Positions 16,621 through 25,038 of a DNA stretch of 64,000 nt are shown piece after piece. The notes under the pieces were generated by a model, which was not told where the DNA came from, ran no database searches, and saw only the letters and a list, made by a program, of their open reading frames with translations. A program made the position numbers and the translations under genes. The stretch's first letter is position 1, and every line of letters starts with the position of its first letter. The DNA is taken from NCBI GenBank assembly GCA_024236015.1, contig JACKLK010000015.1, positions 1 through 64,000 on the forward strand. The letters run 5' to 3'. The stretch comes from Rhodoferax sp. (lineage in GTDB: Bacteria; Pseudomonadota; Gammaproteobacteria; Burkholderiales; Burkholderiaceae_C).

Positions 16621-17538
16621 ATGAGCATGGCGACCTCCCTCCCCTGGCTGGCGGCCGGCGGCGCCATCGACCGCCTGATGGCCAGGGCGTTTGCCTGGAT
16701 GACACCGGCGCTGGTGCTGGTGTGCACGGTGCTGGTCCTGCCCGCGGCGTATGTGGCCTGGCTCAGCCTGACCGCGTCCACCTATGGCCAGGCACCCGAA
16801 TACGTCGGCCTGGCGAACTATGCGAAGGTGCTGGGCGACCCGTACTTCTGGCGCGCCATGCGCAACACGCTGGTCATCGTGGTGGTGGTGGTGCATGTCG
16901 AACTGTTGCTCGGACTGGGCATGGCGCTGCTGTTCAACAGCGGCGTGCCGATGCGACGCCTGATGCTGGCCGCGGTGCTGGCGCCGTATGCGGTCAGCGA
17001 GGTATCGGCGGCGGTGGTCTGGCGCTTCCTGTTCGACATGGACGCCGGTCCCGCCAACTGGCTGTTGCAAGGGCTCGGACTGCCGGCGCTGGAGTGGTCG
17101 GTTGTGCCCTCCCATGGGCTGGCGCTGGTGATCCTGCTGTCGATCTGGCTGCACCTGCCGTTCACCTTCCTGATCCTGTACGCAGCCCGCCTGGCCATCC
17201 CCGGCGACCTGTACGAATCGGCGCGCATCGACGGTGCCACGCCCTGGCAGGCGTTCCGGCGCATCACCATCCCGCTGCTGATGCCGGCCATCCTGCTGGC
17301 ATCGCTGTTCCGCTACATCTTCGTGTTCCGGCTGTTCTCCGAAGTCTGGCTCATGACCGGTGGCGGACCGGCGCGCACCACCGAGGTGGTCGGCGTATAC
17401 CTGTACCAGGAAGCCTTTCGGTACAACGCGTTCGGACCGGCATCGGCCACCGGATGGATCATGGTCGTGGTCTCGATGGCGCTGGGCTCCATCTATATCT
17501 GGGCGTTGCGGCGCGACATGGTGTCCCGTGCGCGCTGA
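16621..17538 (+). CDS. Sugar-type ABC transporter permease (MalF/UgpA-like)
   Basis: This 305-residue protein has six predicted membrane spans and the EAA motif (YESARIDGATPWQAFRRITIPLL, about residues 200-222) of CUT1 carbohydrate permeases. An MTGGGPARTTEVVGVYLYQEAF segment typical of UgpA/LacF follows. It lies 55 bp after the dioxygenase gene and overlaps the second permease gene by 11 bp. With that permease, the Tat-exported binding protein and the MalK-like ATPase it forms one importer. Confidence 0.92.
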   Translation: MSMATSLPWLAAGGAIDRLMARAFAWMTPALVLVCTVLVLPAAYVAWLSLTASTYGQAPEYVGLANYAKVLGDPYFWRAMRNTLVIVVVVVHVELLLGLGMALLFNSGVPMRRLMLAAVLAPYAVSEVSAAVVWRFLFDMDAGPANWLLQGLGLPALEWSVVPSHGLALVILLSIWLHLPFTFLILYAARLAIPGDLYESARIDGATPWQAFRRITIPLLMPAILLASLFRYIFVFRLFSEVWLMTGGGPARTTEVVGVYLYQEAFRYNAFGPASATGWIMVVVSMALGSIYIWALRRDMVSRAR

Positions 17539-18361
17539 AGCCATCGCCGTCGGCATCGGCAAGGCGCTGGCCGTGCTGCTGATCCTGGGCTGGTCGCTCG
17601 GGCCGCTGGTGTTCATGGTGATGTCCTCGTTCAAGCCGGGGCAGGAGATCTTCGCGGTGCCGCCGCGACTCGCATTCGAGCCGACGTTCACCCACTACCG
17701 GGCCCTGTGGCAGCAATGGCAGGTGTTTTTCGACGGCCTGATCAACAGCTTCATCGTCACCGCGGGCGCCACCGTCGTCGTGGTCGTGGCCAGCACGCTG
17801 GCGGGTTACGCCTGCTCGCGGTTTCCGGGGCCGACGACGCAGCGCAGCGTGTTGTTCCTGATCGTCGTCCGGCTGCTGCCACCGATCGTGATCACGCTGC
17901 CGCTGTTCGGCATCGCCAACCTGCTGCGCCTGAACGACACCCACCTGGTGCTGATCGTCCTGTATGCCACCTTCTTCGTCTCCATGGGCACGGTGCTGAT
18001 GCGCACCTTCATCGAGCAGATCCCGAAGGAGCTCGATGAGGCGGCCATGGTCGACGGCGCCAGCCGCTTGACCATCCTGTGGCGCATCGTACGGCCACTG
18101 TCGCGCCAGGGCATGCTGGCCGTGGCGGTGTTCGTCATCGTCTATGCCTGGAACGAGTTTCTGTTCGCCTTCATCTTCACGTCGACGCGCGCCAAGACCG
18201 CGCCCCTGGTGATATCCGAGATGCTCGGATCTCTCAGCGGCGTCGACTGGGGCGTGTTGTTTGCGGCCTCGACGGTACAGCTGGTTCCGATCCTGCTGTT
18301 CGTGATGCTGATGCAGAAGCACCTGGTGGCGGGGCTAACCGGCGGCGCCGTCAAGGGATAA
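17528..18361 (+). CDS. Sugar-type ABC transporter permease (MalG/UgpE-like)
   Basis: This 277-residue protein has six membrane spans, the early SSFKPGQEIF motif common in MalG-type permeases, and the EAA loop (PKELDEAAMVDGASRLTILWRIVRPL). The GTG start at 17528 lies inside the end of the previous gene (11-bp overlap), which implies coupled translation. The longer open frame upstream has no family similarity. It pairs with the MalF-like permease at 16621-17538. Confidence 0.9.
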   Translation: MRAEAIAVGIGKALAVLLILGWSLGPLVFMVMSSFKPGQEIFAVPPRLAFEPTFTHYRALWQQWQVFFDGLINSFIVTAGATVVVVVASTLAGYACSRFPGPTTQRSVLFLIVVRLLPPIVITLPLFGIANLLRLNDTHLVLIVLYATFFVSMGTVLMRTFIEQIPKELDEAAMVDGASRLTILWRIVRPLSRQGMLAVAVFVIVYAWNEFLFAFIFTSTRAKTAPLVISEMLGSLSGVDWGVLFAASTVQLVPILLFVMLMQKHLVAGLTGGAVKG

Positions 18362-18392
18362 AGCCGGACAACCAACCTAGGAGACCTACACC

Positions 18393-19679
18393 ATGACCTT
18401 GAACTGGACACGACGCCGCCTGCTGCAGGCCGGAGCCGGCGCCGGCATTTTCGGCTCTGCCCTGCCGCTGTTCGCCGCCGACAAGACGCTCAACATCCTG
18501 TGCCACCGGGTGCATCAGAACTGCCTGACGCAGGGACCGGCCGGTGACCAGACCACGGCCTGGCGCGACGCGAACAAGGCCGACCTGGCCTGGACCAGTT
18601 TCGACTCCAATCCCCTGCAGGACCGGCTGTTCCGCGAAGCCAGCCTGTCGGCCACCGACTTCAGCGTCGGATTCCTGGTCAACAGTCGCGCCACCGCCAG
18701 CGCCGCCTCGCTGATGCAGCCGCTGGACGACTACATGGCCAAGGCGCCGATCGAGGACATGGCCGACATGGCACCGGGCCTGCTGGCGGCGATGAAATTC
18801 GACGGCAAGCTGGTCGGAATTCCCTTTCGCCACGCCACGCAGGCCTTGTTCTACAACGAAGCCTTGCTCGAAGAGCGTGGCATCAAGGCGCCGCCGGCCA
18901 CGCTGGAAGAACTGGTCGAGCAATCGAAGCAGCTGACGTTCAAGTCCGCGGCCGGCACGCCGGTGACCGGCATGATCCTGGCCAGCGACCTGAGCGTGTT
19001 CCCGGTGACCTTTGCGCGGGCCTTCGGCGGCGACTTCATCAATGGCGAGCTGAAGTTGCTGCCGGACCCGGCTGCCATGGAGAAGGCGCTGGCCACGCTG
19101 CAGGACATGTACAAGGCCGGTGCCTTGCCGCGCAGCTACGCGACCACGACGAACGACGACCAGGTCACCTGGATGCAGCAAGGCCGCGCCGCTTTCACCG
19201 TGTTGCCGTTCGCACGCCACGCCCAGCTCAACCGGGCCGACCAGTCGAAGTATCCCGGCCGCATCAAGGCGATCGAGTTTCCGATCTCGCAAGCGCTCAA
19301 GGGCAAGGTTCCGATGGCATCGGTGGTCGAGTTCTGGGCCATGTGCATGCCCAAGCCCGCGCGCGACAAGGAACTCGCCTGGAGCTTCATGCGGGCGATG
19401 TCGAGCAAGCAGGTCACGACCGGCGCCGCGCGCAACGGCAACGGGCCGGTTCGCATGTCCACCTACCAGAACGCCGAGTTCGCCAAGGACCAGCCACTGG
19501 CCGCTGTCGAGGCGAAAACGCTGGCCGGTGCCCGGGTGCCGCTGCCGGCATTCCCGGAGGCGGCACGTGCCCAGACCACGTTCCTGGAGGAGGTGCAGTT
19601 GACGGTACTGGGGCAGAAGTCGCCCAAGGAGGCGGTCGCCGCCATCGCCCAGCGCGTGGCACCGCTCGTCAAGGCATGA
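18393..19679 (+). CDS. Extracellular solute-binding protein, family 1, with Tat signal
   Basis: This 428-residue periplasmic binding protein starts with a twin-arginine signal (TRRRLLQAGAGAG, residues 6-18), so it is probably exported folded. The rest has the SBP_bac_1 pattern: GIPFRHATQALFYNEALLEERGIKAPPATLEEL in the hinge-forming region and a late MSTYQNAEFAKDQP. An AGGAG lies upstream of the ATG at good spacing. It is the specificity component of the importer in this operon. A carbohydrate, polyol or glycerophosphate-like ligand is expected for this family. Confidence 0.9.
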   Translation: MTLNWTRRRLLQAGAGAGIFGSALPLFAADKTLNILCHRVHQNCLTQGPAGDQTTAWRDANKADLAWTSFDSNPLQDRLFREASLSATDFSVGFLVNSRATASAASLMQPLDDYMAKAPIEDMADMAPGLLAAMKFDGKLVGIPFRHATQALFYNEALLEERGIKAPPATLEELVEQSKQLTFKSAAGTPVTGMILASDLSVFPVTFARAFGGDFINGELKLLPDPAAMEKALATLQDMYKAGALPRSYATTTNDDQVTWMQQGRAAFTVLPFARHAQLNRADQSKYPGRIKAIEFPISQALKGKVPMASVVEFWAMCMPKPARDKELAWSFMRAMSSKQVTTGAARNGNGPVRMSTYQNAEFAKDQPLAAVEAKTLAGARVPLPAFPEAARAQTTFLEEVQLTVLGQKSPKEAVAAIAQRVAPLVKA

Positions 19680-19758
19680 CCCTGCGCCGGATGCGCCGCC
19701 CCGTGCCCCAAGCCTGGCGGGCCCCAGGCCCTCGCAATGCGATGGACGGAGCCACGAC

Positions 19759-21357
19759 ATGACAGTGGCCGTCATCGCGGTCGACGTCGGCTCCACCGGC
19801 GCACGCGCCGGCGTGTTCGACCTGTCGGGCCGCATGCTGGGTTACGGCGCACACAGCTTCGACGTGCACCGGCCCGCGGCCGACCATGCGGAACACGACA
19901 GTGCGCAGATCTGGCGCGCGGTCTGCGCCGCCGTGCAGGCGGCGCGCGACGCCGCCGGGGTGTCGCCGTCGCGCATAGCCGCACTGGCGTTCGACGCGAC
20001 CTGTTCACTGGTCATGCTCGATGCTCACGGGGCGCCGGTCACGGTGTCCACGACGCTCGAGGACCGCTGGAACGTGCTGATGTGGGCCGATCATCGCGCC
20101 ACGAACGAGGCTCAGGCCATCACGGCCAGCGGCCATCGGGTGCTCGCGCATGTCGGCGGCACCATGTCACCCGAGATGCAGCTGCCCAAGCTGATGTGGC
20201 TGCGCGAGCACCTGCCACAGGCCTGGGCGCGTTACGGGCACGCGTTCGATCTGGCCGATTTCCTGACCTGGAAGGCCACTGGCACGCCAGGCGTGTCGAA
20301 TTGCACCGTCACCTGCAAATGGGGATACCTCGCGCATGCTGACGGTTGGCCGGACGACCTGCTGGAGTCGATCGGCCTGGGCAGCTTGCGTCGACAGATG
20401 CAGCTGCCGGCGCGGGCATGGCCGGTGGGAGGCTGCGCCGGGCGCCTGAGCGCCGACAGCGCGGCCGAACTCGGATTGGCCGCCGGCACCGCCGTCGGTG
20501 TCGGCCTGATCGATGCCCACGCCGGCGCCCTGGGCGTGCTGGGTGGCACGGCACCGGACGCACTCGACCGGCAACTGGCGCTGATCGCAGGCACCTCCAA
20601 TTGCCACATGGCCCTGTCACGCGCACCGCGCCGGGTGCCCGGCGTGTGGGGCCCGTACCTGGGCGCGGTGTTGCCCGAATGGTGGCTCAACGAAGGCGGG
20701 CAGTCCGCCACCGGCGCCGCGCTCGACCACCTGCTGGACACCCACACCGCCGCGAGCACCTTGGGCGCCGACCGCCATCACGCCATATGCGAATACATCG
20801 GGCGTCAACGGCAGGCAGACCCGCAGGGGTTCGGCAGTGGCTTGCTGGTGGTACCCGACTTCAACGGCAATCGATCGCCGCTGGCCGATGCGCGGCTGCG
20901 TGGCGTCATCCACGGACTCGACCTGGACGCGTCGTTCGATGGGCTGGCGAAGCTGTACCACGCCACGGCGCTGGGCATCGCCTTTGGCACCCGGCACATC
21001 GTCGACACGCTCAATGCCCATGGTTATGCGATCGACCAGCTGAACATGACCGGAGGGCATGCCCGCAGTCCGCTGCTGGTGCAGATCTATGCCGATGCAA
21101 CCGGCTGCGACGTGATGCTGCCACGGGAGGGCGATGCGGTGCTGCTGGGCACGGCCATCGCGGCAACGCTGGCCGACGGCCATTTCGCGGACTTCGCGCA
21201 AGCGGGCAAGGCCATGGCGCACCAGGGTTCGCGGGTGCGCCCCGTTGCCGCGACGCGGCGCCGCTACGACCGCGAATACGCCGCGTTCCGCCTGCTCGTC
21301 ACGCAACGCGGCGCACTGGCGGCGCTGCTGCACGAAACACCGGATCGAACAACATGA
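19759..21357 (+). CDS. FGGY-family carbohydrate kinase (ribulokinase-type)
   Basis: This 532-residue protein has the two actin-like domains of FGGY kinases. The N-terminal phosphate-binding loop is VDVGSTGARAGVFD (residues 8-21) with the following FDATCSLV segment. The central substrate region contains LIAGTSNCHMA and PDFNGNRSPLADARLRG, a pattern seen in ribulokinase/D-ribulose kinase-like members. The C-terminal adenine-binding motif is NMTGGHARSPLLVQIYAD. It should phosphorylate the imported sugar or the sugar freed by the dioxygenase. The exact substrate (ribulose, ribitol, xylulose or other) cannot be decided. Confidence 0.9.
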   Translation: MTVAVIAVDVGSTGARAGVFDLSGRMLGYGAHSFDVHRPAADHAEHDSAQIWRAVCAAVQAARDAAGVSPSRIAALAFDATCSLVMLDAHGAPVTVSTTLEDRWNVLMWADHRATNEAQAITASGHRVLAHVGGTMSPEMQLPKLMWLREHLPQAWARYGHAFDLADFLTWKATGTPGVSNCTVTCKWGYLAHADGWPDDLLESIGLGSLRRQMQLPARAWPVGGCAGRLSADSAAELGLAAGTAVGVGLIDAHAGALGVLGGTAPDALDRQLALIAGTSNCHMALSRAPRRVPGVWGPYLGAVLPEWWLNEGGQSATGAALDHLLDTHTAASTLGADRHHAICEYIGRQRQADPQGFGSGLLVVPDFNGNRSPLADARLRGVIHGLDLDASFDGLAKLYHATALGIAFGTRHIVDTLNAHGYAIDQLNMTGGHARSPLLVQIYADATGCDVMLPREGDAVLLGTAIAATLADGHFADFAQAGKAMAHQGSRVRPVAATRRRYDREYAAFRLLVTQRGALAALLHETPDRTT

Positions 21358-21379
21358 CTATCCAGGCAGGAAACATCCC

Positions 21380-22456
21380 ATGGCCAGCGTGAGCATTGAC
21401 AAAGCGGACAAATCGTATGGCGCCACGTCGGTGCTGCGCCAGGTGTCCATCGATATCGCCGACAGCGAGTTCGTCATCCTGGTCGGGCCTTCGGGTTGCG
21501 GCAAGTCGACGCTGCTGCGCATGATCGCCGGCCTGGAAAGCCCCAGTGGCGGCACGATCCGGATCGGCGATCGTGTCGTCAACGATATTCCGCCAGCGCG
21601 CCGGGACGTCGCCATGGTGTTCCAGAACTACGCGTTGTATCCGCACATGACGGTGGCGCAGAACATGGCGTTCTCGCTCGACCTGGCCGGCGCCTCCAAG
21701 GCCGAGATCACGCGCAAGGTCGGCCATGCGGCCTCGATTCTCGGGCTCGAGTCGCTGCTCGAGCGCTACCCCCGGCATCTCTCCGGCGGGCAACGCCAGC
21801 GCGTGGCCATGGGGCGCTCCATCGTTCGGGATCCGGCCGTGTTCCTGTTCGACGAACCGCTGTCCAATCTCGATGCCCAGCTGCGCGTGCAGATGCGCAG
21901 CGAGATCAAGGAGCTCCAGCAACGCCTGGCCACCACCACCGTGTACGTCACCCATGATCAGCTCGAGGCCATGACCATGGCCGATCGCATCGTCGTGCTC
22001 AACCGGGGCGTGGTCGAGCAGTGTGGCGCACCGCTGGATCTCTATGACCGCCCGGACAACCGCTTCGTCGCCGGATTCATCGGCTCGCCAGCCATGAACT
22101 TCCTGGCCGGTACCATCACCGAGACCGGGGCCTTTCGCACCACGTCCGGCCACGAGCTGCCGTTGCCGGAATACCCGGCACTGCGGCCCGGCCATGCCGT
22201 CGAATTTGGCGTGCGTCCCGACCACCTGGTGCTGGCCGACCACGGGCTGCCGGCCACCGTCGTCGTGGTCGAACCGACCGGATCGGAGACGCAGATCGTC
22301 GCGCGCCACGGCAAGCAGGACATCGTTTGCGTGACACGCGAACGGGTGCCGGTGCGGGCCGGCCAGGCCATCCGGCTGGCAGTGGACAATAATCGGGCCC
22401 ACTTGTTCGACGCCACAAGCGGCAAGCGCGTGGCCAGCGCCAAAGAGCTCGCATGA
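21380..22456 (+). CDS. Sugar ABC transporter ATPase (MalK/UgpC-like)
   Basis: This 358-residue ATPase has Walker A at residues 36-43 (GPSGCGKS), a Q-loop in VFQNYALYPHMTV, the LSGGQRQRVAMGRSIVRDP signature, and Walker B FLFDEPLSNLDA. A C-terminal OB-like TOBE region (about residues 240-358) follows as in MalK, with GSPAMNFL and FGVRPDHL. Such ATPases serve CUT1 importers, and this one completes the transporter in the operon. The start at 21380 gives a normal N-terminus; the gene overlaps the TetR start by four bases. Confidence 0.92.
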   Translation: MASVSIDKADKSYGATSVLRQVSIDIADSEFVILVGPSGCGKSTLLRMIAGLESPSGGTIRIGDRVVNDIPPARRDVAMVFQNYALYPHMTVAQNMAFSLDLAGASKAEITRKVGHAASILGLESLLERYPRHLSGGQRQRVAMGRSIVRDPAVFLFDEPLSNLDAQLRVQMRSEIKELQQRLATTTVYVTHDQLEAMTMADRIVVLNRGVVEQCGAPLDLYDRPDNRFVAGFIGSPAMNFLAGTITETGAFRTTSGHELPLPEYPALRPGHAVEFGVRPDHLVLADHGLPATVVVVEPTGSETQIVARHGKQDIVCVTRERVPVRAGQAIRLAVDNNRAHLFDATSGKRVASAKELA

Positions 22457-23196
22457 AACAACCTGTCCCGAGAACCCGCACGCGCAACGCGGCCGCGACC
22501 GCCCCCCCGGAAGGCCTGACCACACCACGTGGCGCGACGCGCGAGCGGATTCGCACCATCGCCGAGGACCTGTACGTGCTGCGTGGCCACGATGGGTTCA
22601 GCTTCGGTCACATTGCCGATGCCGTGGGAACCACGCGGGCCAACATCCACCACCATTTCAGAGACAAGCGCCAGCTCATGGGTGAGCTGATCGACGTCTT
22701 CGTCGACGATGCGCTGGCTCGCATCGCATCGAACTGGACACAGCCCGGCGCCCGTTTTGCGGACCGTCTGGCGGCCCAGCTCGATGACCTGCACCGCTTC
22801 TACACCCGCTTCAATCCGCAACCCGGCGACCGGAACGTCTGGAGTCCGTTGTCACGATTGCGGCTCGACCTTCCAACCCTGGGTGAACTGGCAAGCGATG
22901 CGCTGATGCGCGTGGACCATGCCTACGATGCCAGCCTCCGGCAGGCCGTCATCGAAGCGGTCGAGGCCGGCGAGTTGTTGCCCGATACACCCGTCGACGA
23001 CGTCGCACGTCTGTTGCGCGTGAGCCTGCTGTCATGTGCGCCCATGACCCAGGACAGCGGCGACTTCAAGGAAGTGCAGAAGTTCTTCGCCACCATCGAA
23101 CGCATGATCCTGGCGGCCTGGTCGAGCAAGGGCGGGCCGACCCCTGCCGCCCGTGCCCGGCCACAGCCGTCCAAGCCCCGCAACCGGCGGGCTTGA
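22453..23196 (+). CDS. TetR-family transcriptional regulator (operon-terminal)
   Basis: This 247-residue protein has a disordered basic N-terminus, then a TetR DNA-binding domain (about residues 30-80) with the helix-turn-helix GHIADAVGTTRANIHHHFRDKRQLM. A helical ligand-binding domain and a basic Pro-rich tail follow. Its ATG overlaps the ATPase stop (ATGA), so it is the last gene of the TauD/sugar operon. The palindrome at 15624-15641, overlapping a possible -10, is the likely operator. The gene ends 5 bp before the convergent small gene. Confidence 0.9.
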   Translation: MKQPVPRTRTRNAAATAPPEGLTTPRGATRERIRTIAEDLYVLRGHDGFSFGHIADAVGTTRANIHHHFRDKRQLMGELIDVFVDDALARIASNWTQPGARFADRLAAQLDDLHRFYTRFNPQPGDRNVWSPLSRLRLDLPTLGELASDALMRVDHAYDASLRQAVIEAVEAGELLPDTPVDDVARLLRVSLLSCAPMTQDSGDFKEVQKFFATIERMILAAWSSKGGPTPAARARPQPSKPRNRRA

Positions 23197-23201
23197 CGGG
23201 C

Positions 23202-23414
23202 TCACTCCAGCACCAGATCGCCGCTGGCCACGTATTGCTCGTAGTCCGCCCGCGGCATGGCGGTCGAGCAGTGCACATCGTCCTCGAACCAGGTCAAGGT
23301 GACGTCGAGGTCTTCGATCTCGATCTCGCAGGGCCCGCGCGGGATTTCCATCAGGACGCCATCGCCTTCGCGATAAACCACCGTCCCATTCACTTGTCCA
23401 TTCAGACGTGCCAT
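23202..23414 (-). CDS. Small conserved-type hypothetical protein (70 aa)
   Basis: A strong AAGGAGG lies six to seven bases before the ATG at 23414 and supports a real gene. The 70-residue product is acidic and has no membrane segment. It reads as a compact beta-rich domain (NGTVVYREGDGVLMEIPRGP, then EIEIEDLDVTLTWFED) followed by a helical C-terminus. I do not recognise a named family. It shares strand with the DUF3606 gene upstream, 155 bp away. Confidence 0.7.
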   Translation of the reverse strand: MARLNGQVNGTVVYREGDGVLMEIPRGPCEIEIEDLDVTLTWFEDDVHCSTAMPRADYEQYVASGDLVLE

Positions 23415-23569
23415 GGTGTCCTCCTTGGTCTGCGCACGACATTGCGCCAGACACAAAGCTAACATCATTTGGGGCCGACGGGTTTCGGCACGACGGCAAA
23501 TCCCCGCGCGGTGCCTCGGTAGCGGGCCGTGTCCGGGCGGATGCCGCGCGATCCGAGCCAGGGATGGCC

Positions 23570-23755
23570 TCAGGAGCTGTGCGACGCCAGGTACGCGCGC
23601 ACCGCGGTTACGTGAGCGCCTACCTCGTCCACAGCCCGCTGGAGCTGGTCTTCGGTGCAATGCAGCGTTTCACACCAATACTGCCGTTCGAACTGATCGA
23701 GCAGGTCGATCCGTCCGGGATCGAGCGGCTTGTAACGGGAGGGGTCTTCGTGCAT
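23570..23755 (-). CDS. DUF3606 domain protein
   Basis: This 61-residue protein matches the DUF3606 pattern: an N-terminal DP-x-x-x-x-PLDPGRIDL, then YWCETLHCTEDQLQRAVDEVG, then a VRAYL ending. A GAGGAG lies seven bases before the ATG. The function is unknown; these small soluble proteins are frequent in Burkholderiales and rhizobia. Upstream lies a palindrome with an FNR-like box (23935-23948) and a plausible -10 (23908-23913), so it may be oxygen- or stress-regulated. Confidence 0.8.
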   Translation of the reverse strand: MHEDPSRYKPLDPGRIDLLDQFERQYWCETLHCTEDQLQRAVDEVGAHVTAVRAYLASHSS

Positions 23756-24089
23756 GTTGGCTCCTCGTGCTGGAATGCGATCGGTCGCCGGCGGAATGCC
23801 ATCACCACCCGCAACCGCGCAGGGTTGACCACCAGCCTGCCATGAGGCGCGATCGATTCGGGTTGCGGCGAACCCGGTCTGCGCGCCACGCCAGAACTGC
23901 CGCTTGCATCGTAGTCGGGCGACGGTGTCGTGCCTTGCGCTGCATCAAGGCACGGGGCATGCAGGCTGGCGCAGACATGCACCGGCACAGGACGTCCGCG
24001 GGCGGCCGACGTGGCACGGTCGTGCCGGCGCCGGGCAGGCCAGGCGGGTCGACGAGTCCGATCCGCCGGTGTCGGCGGATGGATGCGTT
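23756..24089. other. 334-bp region without a supported gene
   Basis: No reading frame here looks coding. The segment is the promoter region of the DUF3606 gene and the space beyond the end of the PfkB kinase gene. Its one clear structure is the perfect inverted repeat at 23929-23954 described separately. Confidence 0.5.
23929..23954. promoter_or_regulatory. Perfect 9-bp inverted repeat containing an FNR-like box
   Basis: CGTGCCTTG at 23929-23937 and CAAGGCACG at 23946-23954 pair perfectly around an 8-base centre. Read on the minus strand, TTGATGCAGCGCAA at 23948-23935 matches the FNR/ANR consensus in eight of ten defined positions. A TACGAT -10 candidate at 23913-23908 would put the box centre close to -41, the class II activator position, for the DUF3606 gene. 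The RNA hairpin could alternatively act as a structural element. Confidence 0.4.
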
Positions 24090-25019
24090 TCAGCCGACGC
24101 CCAGTGCCGCCAGTACCTGCGCATGGCGCGGCGGCTGGCAACCGGCGCGGGTGCAATTGATCGCGGCGGCCTGCATGGCTGCGGCCAGCGTCGCGGCGAC
24201 CCGTTGGGCGGCGTCCGAAGCTTGCTGGGCCCAGTCGCCGATGCAGTTGCCCCAGAAGGTGTCGCCGGCACCGACCGCATCGACGACGTCGACGACCGGC
24301 ACCCCCATGTCGGCACGGGCGCCGTCGACCTCGAGCCAGGCGCCGCCCGCGCCGAAGGTCATCGCGATGCGCCGGGCCCCGAGTGCGCGGAAACGTTCCG
24401 CCAGCTGCGGCGCCGAGGCGCGATCCGGCTCCGGCAGGCCCAGGATCTCGAGGTCTTCGTCGCTGGCCTTGATCCAGTGCGCCAGCGCCGCGATCTCCCA
24501 GACGCCGGCCACGTACAGCGGCAGGTCGGCCGCCAGCCTGGGGCGCATGTTGACGTCCACGCTGACGGTCCAGCCGAGCGCGCGCGCGCCGCGCAGCACG
24601 GCGGCCACCTTGCGGTCCTCCGGCGGCACCAGCAACAGGGAACCGGTATGCAGAATGCCCGGCGCCTGGCGGGACAGCAGATCCAGCATCGCATCGACCT
24701 GGTAGTCGCGATCGGCAATGCCTTCGCGGTAGAAGCCGTAACTGGGTTGGCCCTGGTCGATCTGGACCACGGCCAGCGAGGTCGGCAGGCGGCTGGGCGG
24801 CGACACGACACGCACGCCGTCCTCGGCCAGTTGCGCGCGCATCCGGTCGCCGAAAGCGTCGGCCGACAGGGGGTTGAGATAGGCGACGTCCGCCCCGCGC
24901 AAGGCCGCGGCCCGCGCCAGGTTGAACGGGCTGCCGCCCATCAGCGGGCGCAGGTCGCCGCCGGGCTGCGCCACGCAGTCCATCAATGCCTCGCCCAGGA
25001 CCCAGATCGGCGTGCGCAT
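24090..25019 (-). CDS. PfkB-family carbohydrate kinase (fructokinase-like)
   Basis: This 309-residue ribokinase-fold protein has the N-terminal WVLGEALMD start, the substrate loop GGSPFNLARAAALRG (residues 28-42), SVDVNMRPRL, and the C-terminal signature DAVGAGDTFWGN with catalytic Asp253. The short MRP motif and the GGSPFNLA loop are typical of fructokinases. It is the last gene of a minus-strand operon with a ribose/fructose-type permease and binding protein, so it should phosphorylate the imported sugar. Fructose is a reasonable guess; other hexoses or polyols remain possible. Confidence 0.9.
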   Translation of the reverse strand: MRTPIWVLGEALMDCVAQPGGDLRPLMGGSPFNLARAAALRGADVAYLNPLSADAFGDRMRAQLAEDGVRVVSPPSRLPTSLAVVQIDQGQPSYGFYREGIADRDYQVDAMLDLLSRQAPGILHTGSLLLVPPEDRKVAAVLRGARALGWTVSVDVNMRPRLAADLPLYVAGVWEIAALAHWIKASDEDLEILGLPEPDRASAPQLAERFRALGARRIAMTFGAGGAWLEVDGARADMGVPVVDVVDAVGAGDTFWGNCIGDWAQQASDAAQRVAATLAAAMQAAAINCTRAGCQPPRHAQVLAALGVG

Positions 25020-25038
25020 GGTTTCTTCGCGCCGGTGG

